DNA of 64,000 nt, taken from assembly GCA_907165065.1 (NCBI GenBank), contig OU015524.1, forward strand, positions 54,291,295 to 54,355,294, in the 5' to 3' direction. This DNA comes from Caprimulgus europaeus (taxonomy: Eukaryota; Chordata; Aves; Caprimulgiformes; Caprimulgidae). The notes below the pieces were generated by a model. The model did not search any database and was not told the origin of the DNA. It worked only from the letters and a program-made list of their open reading frames with translations. Positions 12,986-25,325 of this stretch are shown here, one piece after another (the first letter of the stretch is position 1; every line of letters starts with the position of its first letter). Made by a program: the position numbers and the translations under genes.

Positions 12986-15748
12986 CTTCCTGGTTTAAAA
13001 AAGGATTATTTCATGAAGGTGAGAACACGTGTCAGCCAGGCACTTTTGAAAAAAAAAGAAAAAAAAAAAAGGAACTGAAACAAACTAATGTGAATGATGA
13101 CAAAGAACTGGCTCTTAGCAGAAATGTTTTTAATAAGCTGTGAATAAGAAAAAAAACCTGCACAATTAAAAGGCATAGGCTTTGAGTTTCAAAAGGAGAC
13201 ACAGAAGCACAAATAACAAGGAGTTGTTTGGTCATAAGTTTAAATCTAAGAATTGGAGCACTTTGCCAAGGGAGAGTACACTGGTAGAAATGAACCAGCA
13301 AACATCAGTAGAAATTTTAATTTATTTTATTTTAAGCATGTTGGAAACTGAAGGAATTCTAATAATAGAATTTTATTCCATACAGGGCAGCAATGTTGAG
13401 AGTATCATATAAAAGATGTTCATATAATGGAACTGTTCTGTATTTTGAAATAATTCAGTGATGCATTGGATCTATTTCCTAGCTTTTGCTGTTGCCGAGG
13501 TGAGGAGTTTCTGTGTTTTCAGATTGTTTTGTGTTGTATGCACATCAAATGCCAATGGCTTCATGCTACCAGTGTGCCTCCACTTGGCCTGGGTTTCCTT
13601 AGTGCATGCCAAGGAACCTGTTCTACACTAAGGGGAAGGACCTTTGCCCAGGTAATTCTATTGCTCCTTGTTTTTTGGAGAAGTTTTCCTACATGTAGAT
13701 TTGTTTGTTACAATTCTGTTTGTTGCTGTGCTGTCCTACATGCTTGCCTTTTAATTAAGACATTTGTAATATCTCCAGAGTTAGGTGGATGGCACATAAT
13801 TTATTTTTTTACTTACCACAAAAGGAAATAAATACTTTACAGATGAGCATCTTCCTACAGAACTAAAATGCTGGGAATTACAGCACTCAACAAATATATT
13901 AATTAACAGTGTTTCAGGCATTACTCCTGACAGGAACCTCTTTCTCACTTATTATTCTATATTTTTCCCATAAAAATAAGATGACAGCATTACCTCTCCC
14001 CTCCACCACCCCTTAACTTTGCCAGGATAGCAATATAAAAAGTTCTTGTTTTACAGCACACGCAAACAACTGCCCTGCATTGTGCAATAGCATTAAAAGA
14101 CACATGGTACTGCTTTCAGTTTCTGTTGATTACACACTCTTAAGCCGGGTGCCTTTAAGGCACATGTTGCCACCACGGTCCAAGTACTGTGTGTTGAGTA
14201 GCAACATGGAAGAACCCTGCTCATAAAATTATCTTGATTAATAAAGAGTCTATTTCAAGATGGGCTGCGGAGCCAGCTGGGGCTGTAGCTGTAAGCCACA
14301 AACCAGGGTCTGGTACTTCCTGCAGCCTTGTGTTCCTCCCTCTACTTCTGCATAGGCTGTTGTAAGCCAGATGGGAGAGTTTCTGCTTGCACAGGGTGAT
14401 TTGACATAGCACGCGTTGCTGCCGGTATGACGCCCCAAACAAGTTTGCCTAATGCTAGCTGGAGTTATGCCACAAACACGGGACCTTGCTACAATCTACA
14501 CTAGTCAGCTCCACAAAGTCAGTGACCAAAAGCCTTCAGATTTACAACCTAAATGCTTTCATGGCTAGCACTACAACAGGAATTAATGCTCACAGCACCA
14601 CAGGCTTTGTGGAGCTTAAAGTGTTTACTATTTGTACCAAAAACATGGTAATGAGGCCTCCTAAAACACATAACTTTTTTTTTTTTTAAAGTTCTTTTTA
14701 ACTACTGATTTTTTCCTTAAGTACAAAGATTAAAAGCTGTATTAACTTAATGCTTGGCCAGGTAACCAGAACAGAAAGTATCTCTGCTAGTTACATTATG
14801 GCAACACTGGAGCTGTGCTCAGCAAAAAGTTTTAAGTGTGCATTTGAACACCCTGATCATCCGAGCTGCATATTTAAAGGCAGGGCCCTGGATTATCTCA
14901 AGAAGATGTAAACTGATATGGATACTGCAACTCTCCTATATTTCAATGGCTATTTTCAGCCTAATTTCAGTGTCTAGAAGTGGTACCACCACCATACTGC
15001 TAAAAGTACTTTCCAAATATACACATTTTTTCTTAAAAGTTGTATCAAATTATTACCATTTCAAAATTATCCAGCTTTCATTGTTTCTCTATTATAAGAT
15101 GGATAGAGGAATTTCTAGGAATTGTTACAAGTCAATATGAGAAAAGGCAATGTTTGCCCCGAGATATCCATGAAAGAGTTCTTCATTTTAGTGCGACAAC
15201 TGCAATATGAAACACCTTACAAGAAATGTAGGTGTACTATCTGCAAGCCAACCCCTGTACTGCAATGCATTGTGTTTAATGTTGTACACTATTATTTATT
15301 GCATCATCTATGACAGCATGTACTTTCATTTAATCAGAAAATTACACACTGTACTGCAACTTTTTTCCCCTCCCTTTTACAACATTTCTATTTGATTCCA
15401 TTCTGACATGATACCAGGTCCTGTTTCTTTTCATCACAACATTGCTTCAGGGTAACTACAGATATATAATTTTCCTGTACAACTCATCATACCTCTAAAA
15501 GAAACAGAAAGCACTTGTAGTTATATTGCCCAGTTACATGCCCACGCAATCTACTTCATCTCTTTTTTTGAAGTTGCATTATGTAAGCTGCAAAGTACAA
15601 ATCTACTTATGCTACAGGTAGGAGAAATAAAGGCTGTAGGTTAGTTAGAATCATGACTCAAAATGAATGGTTCATACATTCAACTAAAAGTTGGATAGAT
15701 TAAATTAATGGTTTACCACAGATGACCAACCAAAAGGAGACCTGTTAT
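12986..15748. other. Intergenic or intronic DNA, nothing recognised
   Basis: The stretch is AT-rich with a poly-A tract (about 13,048-13,071) and a poly-T tract (about 14,676-14,688). Open frames at 13,466-13,831 (+) and 14,838-15,140 (+) have a random, Cys/Phe-rich composition and no splice context. I see nothing to annotate. Confidence 0.55.
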
Positions 15749-16043
15749 TTAGGGTATCTTGACTTCAACACTTTCAAAATCACCCCTGGCCTCCTCTTGT
15801 GCAGCATGCTGTGTTACTTGTTCTTGATACAGGTACCTTAGGAGTCTCAGATGCTGCAGCTTAACACCGCGACTTAGTTGTTTTCCACATCTGTTTTTCT
15901 TTCCTTGTGATCTTCCTTTGTTTTTTTCAGGGTTAGGATAATTATAATCGAAATAATAACCAAAACCTAACTTTCTTTTCTGGGTCCTTTGTTGTATGTT
16001 ATTTTGGGGTTTCTTCTCTCCTATATAAGCTGATGGGTAGAAA
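15749..16043 (-). CDS. Possible terminal coding exon of an unidentified minus-strand gene
   Basis: On the minus strand a frame stays open from an AG acceptor-like site (exon start at 16,043; a second possible AG gives 16,030) to a TAA at 15,749-15,751, about 97 codons. The predicted product is basic and hydrophilic. It includes a Lys/Arg-rich stretch, a GFGYYFDYNYPNPEK segment and a C-terminus ending in DFESVEVKIP. There is no internal ATG start, as expected of a last exon rather than a whole gene. I do not recognise the family, and I see no membrane segment. Open stretches of this length also arise by chance in AT-rich DNA, so the call rests on composition and on one plausible acceptor. It may belong with the exon-like segment at 22,229-22,373. 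Confidence 0.2.
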
Positions 16044-19000
16044 CTAGTTTAGATTTAAAAGTACAGATTGGTAACCCTAACGGTGGTACAAACACTAATC
16101 ATGTTTGAAACACACTTATTATTTGAATATTTAATGCCTTGGGAATGCACAGGTGCTTTTGTTATTTAATATATGCATTGCCTTTGTAGACCTTCATTGT
16201 TTGGAACAAAAATTTCTGCATCGTACTGTAGCAAGATTTCTGGATAGAAATATTACTCCTAAAAATAAAACTGAAACTCTCTAAATTAAAAGGAAAGTCT
16301 TTTTATGCTGTTGATCATCAGGTATTTACAAGTGAGCTGCCAAGTGGCTTAGTATAAAAAAATAGTTCCTAACACTGGTTTAAACCTTCTGTTTTTCTGA
16401 GCATGATGGTCTCACTAAAATAAATAGTCAGTAACAATGATTTTAATCAGTAACAGTTCAATGCATGTACAAATTTCAGATGATTAGTAGGTATTGGATT
16501 TTGGTAGCTAGGAAATTGAATCAGATGAGACCTTTATGGTTCATTGAACATAGTTCTATAAGGCTGCAATAATAAGTTTTTATTCCATTTTGAAACAGGT
16601 TTTCACTTTCCATTACAGACTACTTCAGAACATCATTTCTGTGATTCGAAACTTGGTTTTAATTTTTACTTTCACTGCAGCCTGTTACCCAGTACTGGGA
16701 CTGATTCTGACAAAGATTAACTGAAACAGGTAGGAGTTTTGCTTGGAGAAGGGCTGATGATTAAGCTTTAAAATATGTAGTACATTAGGAAAAAGATCCC
16801 AAACTGGAACCCTCAACCTGACGGGAGTTTTTATGGTTCCATTAGTACAGCCATTTAAAAACACAGCACTGAGTTAACTGTTGGTGAATCTGAACTATCA
16901 TTCTGGCCATTTCATATCTTAGCTTGGTTTACAGGGCTGGTTTCTACATACAGGTTAGCACATCCTGGCTGAGCTACCCAGCTTGACTTAAACCCAACCT
17001 TGCTGCTCTTGCCAATAAATCAGACTTTCTTTTCTCCCACACTTCTGGTCAATGTGTAGCTGAGTGATGGGTTTTCTTTGCAGCACTGCCTAGAGACAAT
17101 ACCTGCACTCATGCAGCACAACACAATTTCAATTTGTTCTCAAGTCTCCTGCCCATTGGTAGAAGATGACAGGCATACAATGGAAGTGAGACATGACTGG
17201 TATGTGCTATGGGTTCCACAGCACTTAATTCCAGCTGAACAGGTATCGCAGTGGTTTACTAAAAGTGTGCTATTTTAAAAACTATTAAAAACTTTAACCT
17301 AATTAATGGTATCTGTATACATCACTGCCATCACTGCACAAATCAAAATGAGACCTCAGAAGTGTTGGTAAAGGGGTGAATTTTGAGGAAAAGGTAACCT
17401 CTGAAATAAAAGGTAGGAAGAAGAGTGGATTTTTTTTTTTTACAAAACCTTCTAATTAGAGTCTCATAACTGTCCATAAGGATTACCAGAGAAAATATTC
17501 TCTTGAAGCCATTTTCTTCCCATCTGTGATCTCACAAGTTTTATGAGGTCAATAAATTAACTGTTTGTACTGTAGGGCATTGTGTCCTTGAACAGGTCTT
17601 CACTGAGTGGTGGCCTGTGCAAATAAGACATGACAAGAGGACTGAGGATCCTGAGCTTTGAGTCACAATCCAATCAGGAATTTGGTAACAGTGGAATTAC
17701 GAAACCTGTTTTTCCTATAGACCTATGTCTCAAGGCTGGGATTGCCAGTAAATTCTCTCACATGTAATATGGTTGAGGGAAGCCCTATCTTTCTTCTTCC
17801 CTTTTGAGGACACTGCTGTCTCTATCTGCACCACAGACACTTATTTTTCTGGAAACCTGAGAATTAAAAATGTGTCTGTCTGAAACTGTTCGATGGGCTC
17901 AGAAGCTGTGGCTGGCAATGAGGGATGAGCACAAACACCTGCAAGCTGTGTAGTCAGCAACTTTGTCCCTTCAGAAAATTTGCTATAAGGAGAGGGCTAC
18001 TAAAGATGGGAGAAAAGGCTAACATGAAAACAAATCCTTTTGAATGAAGTATTTCACTTTTGGAAACACAGAAAATATAACGCACTTGCACTGCCTGGTG
18101 ATTCAGGTGTGAAGTAATGCTACAGGAATAAATGAAGCTGTAATTGTGAAAGAGTTTAACACATTTTCTGTGTAAGGATATTAGTGAGAAGGTTGCCCAT
18201 TGGCGCAGCTCCACTGCTACTGGGAAGAGCCACAGTGCTATTGCAGAGTAAGCTGCTGTGACCACTGGTGTCTTGATATACAAGACAGATCTGTTCTGAA
18301 TAGGACCAGATAGCACTGTGCTTAAAACGCCAAAGGAGCTGTATCTACACTAGAATCCACACTTTGCTGCATTGTTGTTAGCAACAGAAAGGTTTTGCTG
18401 GAAAAAATAAAATTAACATAGACAAAGTCTAGTAGAATTGTATCCATTCTGGTTTTGCAAATGATGTAAGTTCTCTTTAAAGGCTAGACATATAATACTA
18501 AATATTTAGAGAGATCCCTAGCCTTAAAAATAAATACACATCAGTGCACAATGCATACAAGAGAATTAGTTAGCTGACATTTACTGTACATATGCAATTA
18601 TATGATTTATTTGTTGCGTAAATCATTTGAATGAGCAAATTCAGGTGCACGTGTGTAACGAAAATCAGTGTGGAAAAAGCTTGGCCTCCTGTCTGTCCCC
18701 TTCTTCAGGGAATGCAATGGTCTCTCTGGAACAGCCAGGCTGTTACTAAACAGTGGGAAAATGGCTTTTGAAGCTTGCACTCACAAAACATTTTTTTCCT
18801 TGATATGTAGTTTAATTTGCTTTCAGGAATGCAAGGATGCAAAAAATGTTTTTCATCAAATTAAGAAAAATGAAGGTGCTTCTGTAGCAGACTAATTAGA
18901 TAGCTATCTAAAATAAACGTTTTGTTTAATGCCTGATTTCTTCTTTAAATATATAAATAGCAGCTAGTGTTTTAAAGCTTCTGTAGCTGTGAATGGCTCT

Positions 19001-22000
19001 GCTGTCCCTCACTGCAAGCTACGTTTTTATTACTTCTTCCCAAGAAATTTATTTTGCTGACATGGGCCCTAATCCAGTGAAGTGTTAAAACATATGCTTA
19101 ATTCTAAGCATGCGAGTAAAGCCAACACAACTGTTCCTATGCCTAAATTTGAGCACAAATTTGTGTTTGGGTTAGCTGGCGTTACAGTTTCTGGGTTATG
19201 TTCTTGAGGATTGTGTGTATTTCACAGAATGGGTACCCTCCTGACAGAAGAACAGTGTGTCATGAGTTTTTGAAGTATTTTGTTATTTATTAGAAGATCT
19301 TGAAAAGAAAAATGCATCAACATGTAAACACTTAAATTTTTGGACATTAATGCATTCCTTTAAATATGTACATTATGCAACTCCTAAGAAACTTCCCACA
19401 ATTTCTTCTTCCATCTCTAAGTGACATTGTAGTAGCTAAAACAGCTGAGATGCTAGCTGATCTGTTTCATAAGACCATGTTATTTTGTATATTGGTTTTG
19501 CTAGTTACAGTGAGCATTTTAGCTTGGCAGTGGGATGACCTTTCTTAATTCTAGTGAGCTGATGAAGTTAAATATTTCTTAATATTTTGCTCTGTGATAC
19601 TGAAGCATTTTTAACTGTGGCTACATACAAGTGATCTTTTCCCATAGAAAAGTAAAAGCTTACAAGAATGACTGAAACATAGCTCAGCTGGGAACTTGAA
19701 AGTCACACAGGAAGAACAGGAACTTGGTGATTTTGATGCAGTAGCTAGAAGATAGCTGGCTGCATAGTGAAACATATTCCTGCAATTTTCACTCCTGCTG
19801 GCAACCTCAGACAGACCTAGGACAGAGTGGACCTGGAATCTGAGCTGCCTTCTCCTTACAAGGCCTTGCATGAGATCCAGGAGGAAACAAACCGGTACAG
19901 TGTATATATAAGCTTATATGACTGATTCTCTTTTGTTACACTGGTGAGTTTTCTACAGAAATGGAGAATCTGGTACCACTCTTCACCAAAATCGACTGTT
20001 TCTAGTATATACATTGGCATTAGAAATGTCATACTTTTGGCATACTTTTGTATGTCATACATATAGCACACTTTTTTTTTTTTAATATGGGCTAGCTTAA
20101 AGGCTTTGTGTGTTTCATTTGTACCATGCAAGCTGTCAAGCACCACAGCTGAAGAGACGAAGGAATGCAGGGAATCTGCACTAAGCTTTCATTTTACTTA
20201 ATAGCAGGCACAGGATTTGTCCAGAGAATTTTATTATTGTAGAGGAGTTAAGGTAATCACAGCAGTGGGGCAGAAGGCCAGAAGATGATGGGGAAATCTA
20301 ACAACAGGAACCATTTAGGTTTAGAGGGTACTTTGGGTTAGTTTTAAAAATACACTAGCCACCTACCAATAAACTGCTCCACATTTGGGGGAATTTAAAC
20401 ACAATATAATTATTGCACCTTGTGTGTTAACATATATAATAAGGTTAAGAATATTGCAGTTTGCAATCACTCTCACATTTACAAAGTGTGTAAAGGAAAG
20501 GGATTTGGCTGAAGTCAATGAGACAGAAGAGGTTAAAATCAGTAGCTGGAAAATGAAAGAGCTGTAAGATGTTCTGCAAGGGTTTTTACTATGAAAACAT
20601 TCACGCCTGATTTGAATCTGGAACAGGAAAGTCATTTGTTTGGACTTCAAGGTAGGTTTCCTGCCTCAAATCAGCAATTTATACCTGTCCAGAAAAACAA
20701 TTAAGCCCATTCTTTGCCTCAGGCTTCAACATGGCATAAAGTTTAAGCAAGTGGTTGAAAAGTATCCTAAATAAAGATGGGTTTTAGGAAAAGACTGGGT
20801 GTTTTGCTGAATCAAGATCCTAAAGACATGCAGTGACTAGATACCAGTACTATATAAATCTCAAGAAAAGTCGAAATTTGTTTTTATCATTACTTTCTAC
20901 CGAATTTGCCACAAAGCACAGAAAAATCGTGAATTTGGGAAGAAACATAACCAGTATTTCTTCTGAACTCTCTTGGCTCAGAAGACTTGGCCTCAACTGG
21001 TCTTGGCTTTCTACATTTTATGTCACTGAGTTATCAAAAAGTATATTCATAAAAAGAGGTATATGGTAGCATTAAATAATATCAAATTTACCTCCACAGT
21101 AGGTAGTGACTTAACTGTATGTCATGTGAACCTCTATGAGTTTTTATTCATACATTTTTAATTCTCTTATTCAAAGCACTGAAAGATCTGTAAATTGTTG
21201 ATGCTATCAACAATGCATTTTTTCTGACTTAGTCAAAAGATTTACTTAATATGGTGGTCTTTACCAGTTTTTAAACAATTACTTAAAAAACTTCAAATTG
21301 CTTTGGCTAGGCTAAGATATTTTCCTTCAAGTGTAAACATTCTTCTAAGACACTCATGATCGATATAAATTAATGCTTTTTTTTAAGCTATTGGGGGGAA
21401 AAAAAGAAAAAAAAATTCTTACCAAGTCTCCAAAAACATCTTATTTTGGAATGTCAGATTAATACATAGCCTACTGTAACACATAGCGCTCCACTGTAAC
21501 ACAGCTCACTATGCTTTTAAAATTGAAATGCCAGGGTAGGCTGTCTCTCTCAATGGATTTCCCTTATGCAAAGGCCTTATCCAAATCTTGTGAGGCTGCC
21601 AGAACTCATGAACCACTAAGGCACCTCTTAATCATATCCTTATCTCAAATGTCATGTTTGCTCTCTACTCCTAAATAGATGAGCTGTTAGGAAGTAAAAA
21701 AGCTAGTGCTATCTTGAAGAAAGAAAGGGAGCAACCTGGAAAGCCAGAGGAGTCTCAACAGTGATAGCGGAGCTGTTTGTGTAGAGTGGGTTGAAAAGAA
21801 CAACATCAGGGCACAACAGCTTCTCTTAACTGCACACAAGTGCAATCTAAGCAACTAGAGTTCACTATAGTCTTTGAATAATTTGACCTGAAACCCATTT
21901 CTTTACCAAAAACATTTTCTTCTACTTGAATGATTATACTTTGTTATTTTAGGATTGTTCATAAATTCTGAGCTCCTAGAGCTGATGTTTCTGATTAAAG

Positions 22001-22228
22001 AAGAGTGTTTTGGGTTGGGTTTGTTTTTTAAACCAGGCTTATAATTACGCTGACATTTACAACAGAAGGAAAAGATAGTAAACTAGAATATTGACACTGC
22101 AGTTTCCAACACAATCCTCCAAATAGCTGGACTACTCCTACACTGGAAACAAAAAGGTTTCTTAAAAACTGTTACACAGTATAAACACACATAGCAGGGC
22201 GGGGGAGACAGGAGTTGAGGACCTTCAC
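16044..22228. other. AT-rich DNA with scattered exon-like fragments, no gene established
   Basis: No repeat or gene is recognised with confidence. Short exon-like pieces occur on both strands: minus strand 16,689-16,720 and 20,685-20,766, plus strand 17,081-17,242 and 18,828-18,897. The last ends in TAA and is followed 15 bases later by AATAAA at 18,912. They cannot all be real, because they imply interleaved genes on opposite strands. A T tract lies at about 20,072-20,083. Confidence 0.5.
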
Positions 22229-22373
22229 TTGAGCAAAGCTATGCGGCATATAGATCACAGCTTTGGATTTATGCTGAGGCTCTGCATTTGGATTTACTTT
22301 CAAATCCAGCATGATACACTTCTCTGCACCAGGCTGGTCAAAATATTGTACCATGGCACACAGCTGATAACTT
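22229..22373 (-). CDS. Possible internal coding exon, minus strand, family unknown
   Basis: This is a 145-bp minus-strand segment. It is preceded by a pyrimidine tract and TCTATCTAG acceptor (+ strand 22,374-22,392) and followed by a CAA/GTGAAG donor (22,223-22,228). It is open for 48 codons after one phase base and ends in phase 0. The product contains YQLCAMVQYFDQPGAEKC and a LDLKVNPNAEP stretch, so the composition is protein-like, with mixed charged, aromatic and Gly/Pro residues. The splice phase is compatible with an upstream minus-strand open segment ending at 24,577 (TTCAG/GTAGAT). No domain is recognised. Chance cannot be excluded. An orthologue alignment in another bird would settle it. 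Confidence 0.22.
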
Positions 22374-24736
22374 CTAGATAGAAAAAGAGAAGTACAATGC
22401 ATGAATCTTGTGAAATAAGGTGAATTTCTGGATTTCCTTGTCATGTTATTAATCTAAATTCCAATTGTTTTTCACAGGAGAAGCTGTGGATGTATCTACT
22501 CAGACTGGGAGCTTCCAAAGATTGTCCTTTGGACAGTGACTGCTACCTCTGTTTTTGTCAACCTGAAGACTGACAGACTTTCTGTCTAGAAGAATGAAAA
22601 AGATATTGCCAGGTGAATGTTCAAGGGAAAAGTAGTGTTTTTAAAGCTGACAATGCCACCTTTTTCTACTGCAGAAAACTAATTTTAAACTCAGTTTCAG
22701 AAATAATTATGCTAGTTGTTATGGATTGGTTTTAACCTGACTTGTTCTCTTAACTTTTCTAAAAAGCATTCTCAGGAAATTTCAGCATCAGAAATGTCAG
22801 TACCAAGCTGACAAATTTGACTGCAGAAACTGTTTTCCTGTATAACATGTATAGAATAATTCCCCAATCGTATTTATAATTTCACTTTCTAGCAGTGAAG
22901 AATATAAACAGTCTGATGAAGGTTTTAAAAACATGAACTCATACCTTTATGGCCCCAAAAAAATGGGTAATATCTAAAATCTGCAGGAAAAGAAGCAAGG
23001 CTTTAAATTGACCAGACTGCTGGGCAGGCAGCAGCCTGTGCCCCACTGATGACTGAAGCCTTGATTTGCACCACAATGACAGTTACACCCAGATTTTTAT
23101 ATTAGAGGGATCCTCCTAGTTCTTGTTACAGGTACATAGGAAAAGAGTTCTTATCTGAATCTCAGAACACAGAACTATTTTCCTAAATACATTGTTCTTT
23201 GATTTTTTGAAAGGTCTTAAAAAATCATACAAAACCAGCCACTACAGAGAAGAGGAACTCTAGCAACGGGCTCAGCCATAGATGCAGTGTGGAGAGTCTG
23301 GGAGAGGGAGGAAAGGACCCTGCAGCTCACTCACATGACCCCAGCGCTTAAGCGTTGCAGTAAATACTGCTGGTGGAGCAGTGAGAAATGGTCTTTCACT
23401 TTCCTGTGGCAAATCCCTGTTTTAGCAACTGTAGGCAAAAGGGTCAAATATTTAACTTGGTATTAAACTTAGCAAAATAAACTCAGTTTCCAGTGCACAA
23501 AATGTAGTCATGTAAGTATACTATCCTATCTGTCTGAAAGGTCAGGTATGGCTTAGCAAAGTTTGAAACAGCTGTGTTGGAAGAGTTGAACAGCAGGGTG
23601 CTGGAGCGGATGATCGGGCAGATCATGAATTGTGTGCAGCATGTGTCGCAAAAAGAGAAAGGTTTGATTCATGTTCCTGAACAATTACAGTGGAGCAACC
23701 CTGGTACAGGTCTCTGTGAGCTGATGTTTCCATTTCGTCTTCTTTCTAGATGCCCCATTGCTCGTTTTTGTAAGGGACTATATTCATTTCTGGATGGGTT
23801 TGGGGAAACACTATTCTGTTTACAATTAACAAACTAATTTCAGCAGGTTCTCAGCCCTGTATAATCTTGACTCAAGATAAAATGAGTAATAAACTTTGCA
23901 CACATGCGTTTCATGTGCCGTGCTGCTGATGCACAAAAGAACTCCACATTTCTCTATTGTAGCACATAAAAACCACTGATTCTTACTGGAATGTATATAC
24001 ACACCTATATTTCCACATTTTGTGAGGGAAAAAACCTGTCTTCCTTTTTCCCTTTTTTCTTTATTTTTTTTTTCCTCCCAGCATAACAACTCACTGTTAG
24101 ACTCAGTGTCATGTTCTCTCTCCCTGTCTACTCCAGGCAAAAAAAAAATCTCTCTCTACTGATTTCTGCCCAGTACCACTGCTGTATGCGAGAATCTGAA
24201 AGCCCCGCCACATCCCTATCCCTGCCAGGCCCCATTCCAGGCTGCAGGGTTTTAGTTTCCTTCTGCTAGAAGTGGTAAAGATTACTTTTAAACAATTTCT
24301 GTTTCTGACGGTATTTTGCACAGTAGGATTACCCAAGAACGGATAGATGGATTGTCCATTGTTAGACAGCATGGGCAGCACCCGCTCACTGCAGGAAGGA
24401 GGATCCAAGAGATGCAGGAAGAGAGGAAACAGAGGAAAAGTGAGAAAGAATAAGTGGTGGAAGGTATCACATGCCCAAAACCCAACTGATTTACTGGATG
24501 ATTTTACAAACTCATCTAAAAGTTGTCTTTTCACTTAAGATGAAAATTCCTGAATTACAGAAATACAAAGATCTACCTGAATGTCCCACTAAAGTCAAGG
24601 ATGCCTGTCTTTCTAGGAGGAATTTGATCCCTGTTTTCAGGTCTGCCCATCGGGACCCCCAGGGCCAGCAAGACCAGCCTCCTACAGATCACGGCCTTGC
24701 TGGCCACACAGACTGGGTTGGGGATGCCTTCTGCAG
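22374..24736. other. Non-coding flank with unexplained open stretches
   Basis: A + strand frame is open from 23,538 to 23,834 (99 codons) and contains the heptad-friendly stretch FETAVLEELNSRVLERMIGQ with high GC at third positions. No start or splice structure decides whether it is an exon, a pseudogene fragment or chance. The 24,600-24,780 stretch is GC-rich and open in several frames on both strands, so its open frames carry little information. A pyrimidine/T tract lies at 24,040-24,080. Confidence 0.4.
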
Positions 24737-24919
24737 GTGTTGGTGGCTGCCGAGCTGGGTGGCATTTTGGAAAGAGAATTAGGCCAAGCTGTACCTCAGA
24801 GGGATGATGGAAATCATGTACTCTGTATTACAAGGCATGAAGAGATTGAACGAGCACCACTATTTCTGACAGAAAGTGCCTGGCAAACCCCTCTCAGAAC
24901 AACTGTTTCAGATATAGAG
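24737..24919 (+). CDS. Possible 61-codon exon, plus strand, unidentified
   Basis: The segment is preceded by a CTTCTGCAG acceptor and followed by a strong GAG/GTGGGT donor. It is 183 bp long, symmetric phase 0-0, and fully open. The predicted peptide is acidic and well mixed, with LVAAELGGILERELGQ followed by an RHEEIERAPLF stretch. If the donor is not used, the frame ends at TAA 24,929-24,931. It lies about 0.7 kb upstream of the CpG island on the same strand as the main gene, so it would belong to a preceding gene or an upstream alternative exon. The overlapping minus-strand candidate ending at 24,577 competes with it. I do not recognise the product. Confidence 0.15.
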
Positions 24920-24994
24920 GTGGGTTTTTAAAATTAGCCCTGCTTGCCCTGGTTTCTTTTTCCCCTTGCAGATGCTAGCAGATGCTAGCTTTCT

Positions 24995-25325
24995 AGGGCC
25001 TACAAGAAAGGTGGGGAGGGACTTTTCATAAGGGCAGTTAACGACAGGACAAGGGGAAATGGCTTTAAGCTGAAAGAGGGCAGGTTTAGATTAGATATTA
25101 GGAAGAAATTATTTCCTGTGAGGGTGTTGAGACACTGGAACAGGTTGCCCAGAGAAGTTGTGGATGCCCCCTCCCTGGAAGTGTTCAAGGCTGGGTTGGA
25201 TGAGGCTTTGAGCAACCTGGTCTAGTGGAAGGTGTCCCTGCTGATGGCAGAGGGGTTGGAACTGAATGATCTCTAAGGTCCCTTCCAACCCAAACCATTC
25301 TATTATTTAATGATTCATTCTATGC
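24995..25325 (+). mobile_element. CR1 LINE, 5'-truncated 3' end
   Basis: This is the last part of CR1 ORF2 plus the short 3' UTR. In + orientation the block GACAGGACAAGGGGAAATGG is followed by the ACTGGAACAGGTTGCC block, the TCCCTGGAAGTGTTCAAG block, AAGGTCCCTTCCAACC and a decayed octamer tail around 25,297-25,325. It is very like the copy at 54,205-54,655, so both belong to one fairly young subfamily. A 10-bp direct duplication (GCAGATGCTA twice, 24,969-24,988) lies just upstream. The 3' end touches the upstream edge of the CpG island. The minus-strand frame at 25,000-25,215 is only the complement of this element. Confidence 0.95.

Noticed and set aside
13466..13831. 121-codon plus-strand frame rich in Cys and Phe
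   Set aside because: Composition reflects T-rich DNA, with no signal peptide, splice sites or homology.
16575..16740. Plus-strand AG...GT segment with a hydrophobic frame
   Set aside because: Every frame meets a stop before the donor.
17081..17242. Exon-like plus-strand segment between TTTCTTTGCAG and CAG/GTATCG
   Set aside because: It would have to interleave with minus-strand candidates on both sides and has no recognisable product; kept only as a note.
19366..19548. 60-codon plus-strand frame with a hydrophobic segment
   Set aside because: T-rich DNA readily gives Leu/Phe/Val runs, and the opposite strand is equally open.
25000..25215. 71-codon minus-strand frame, repeated almost identically at 54,345-54,560
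   Set aside because: Both are complements of CR1 copies. The similarity reflects the repeat, not a gene family.
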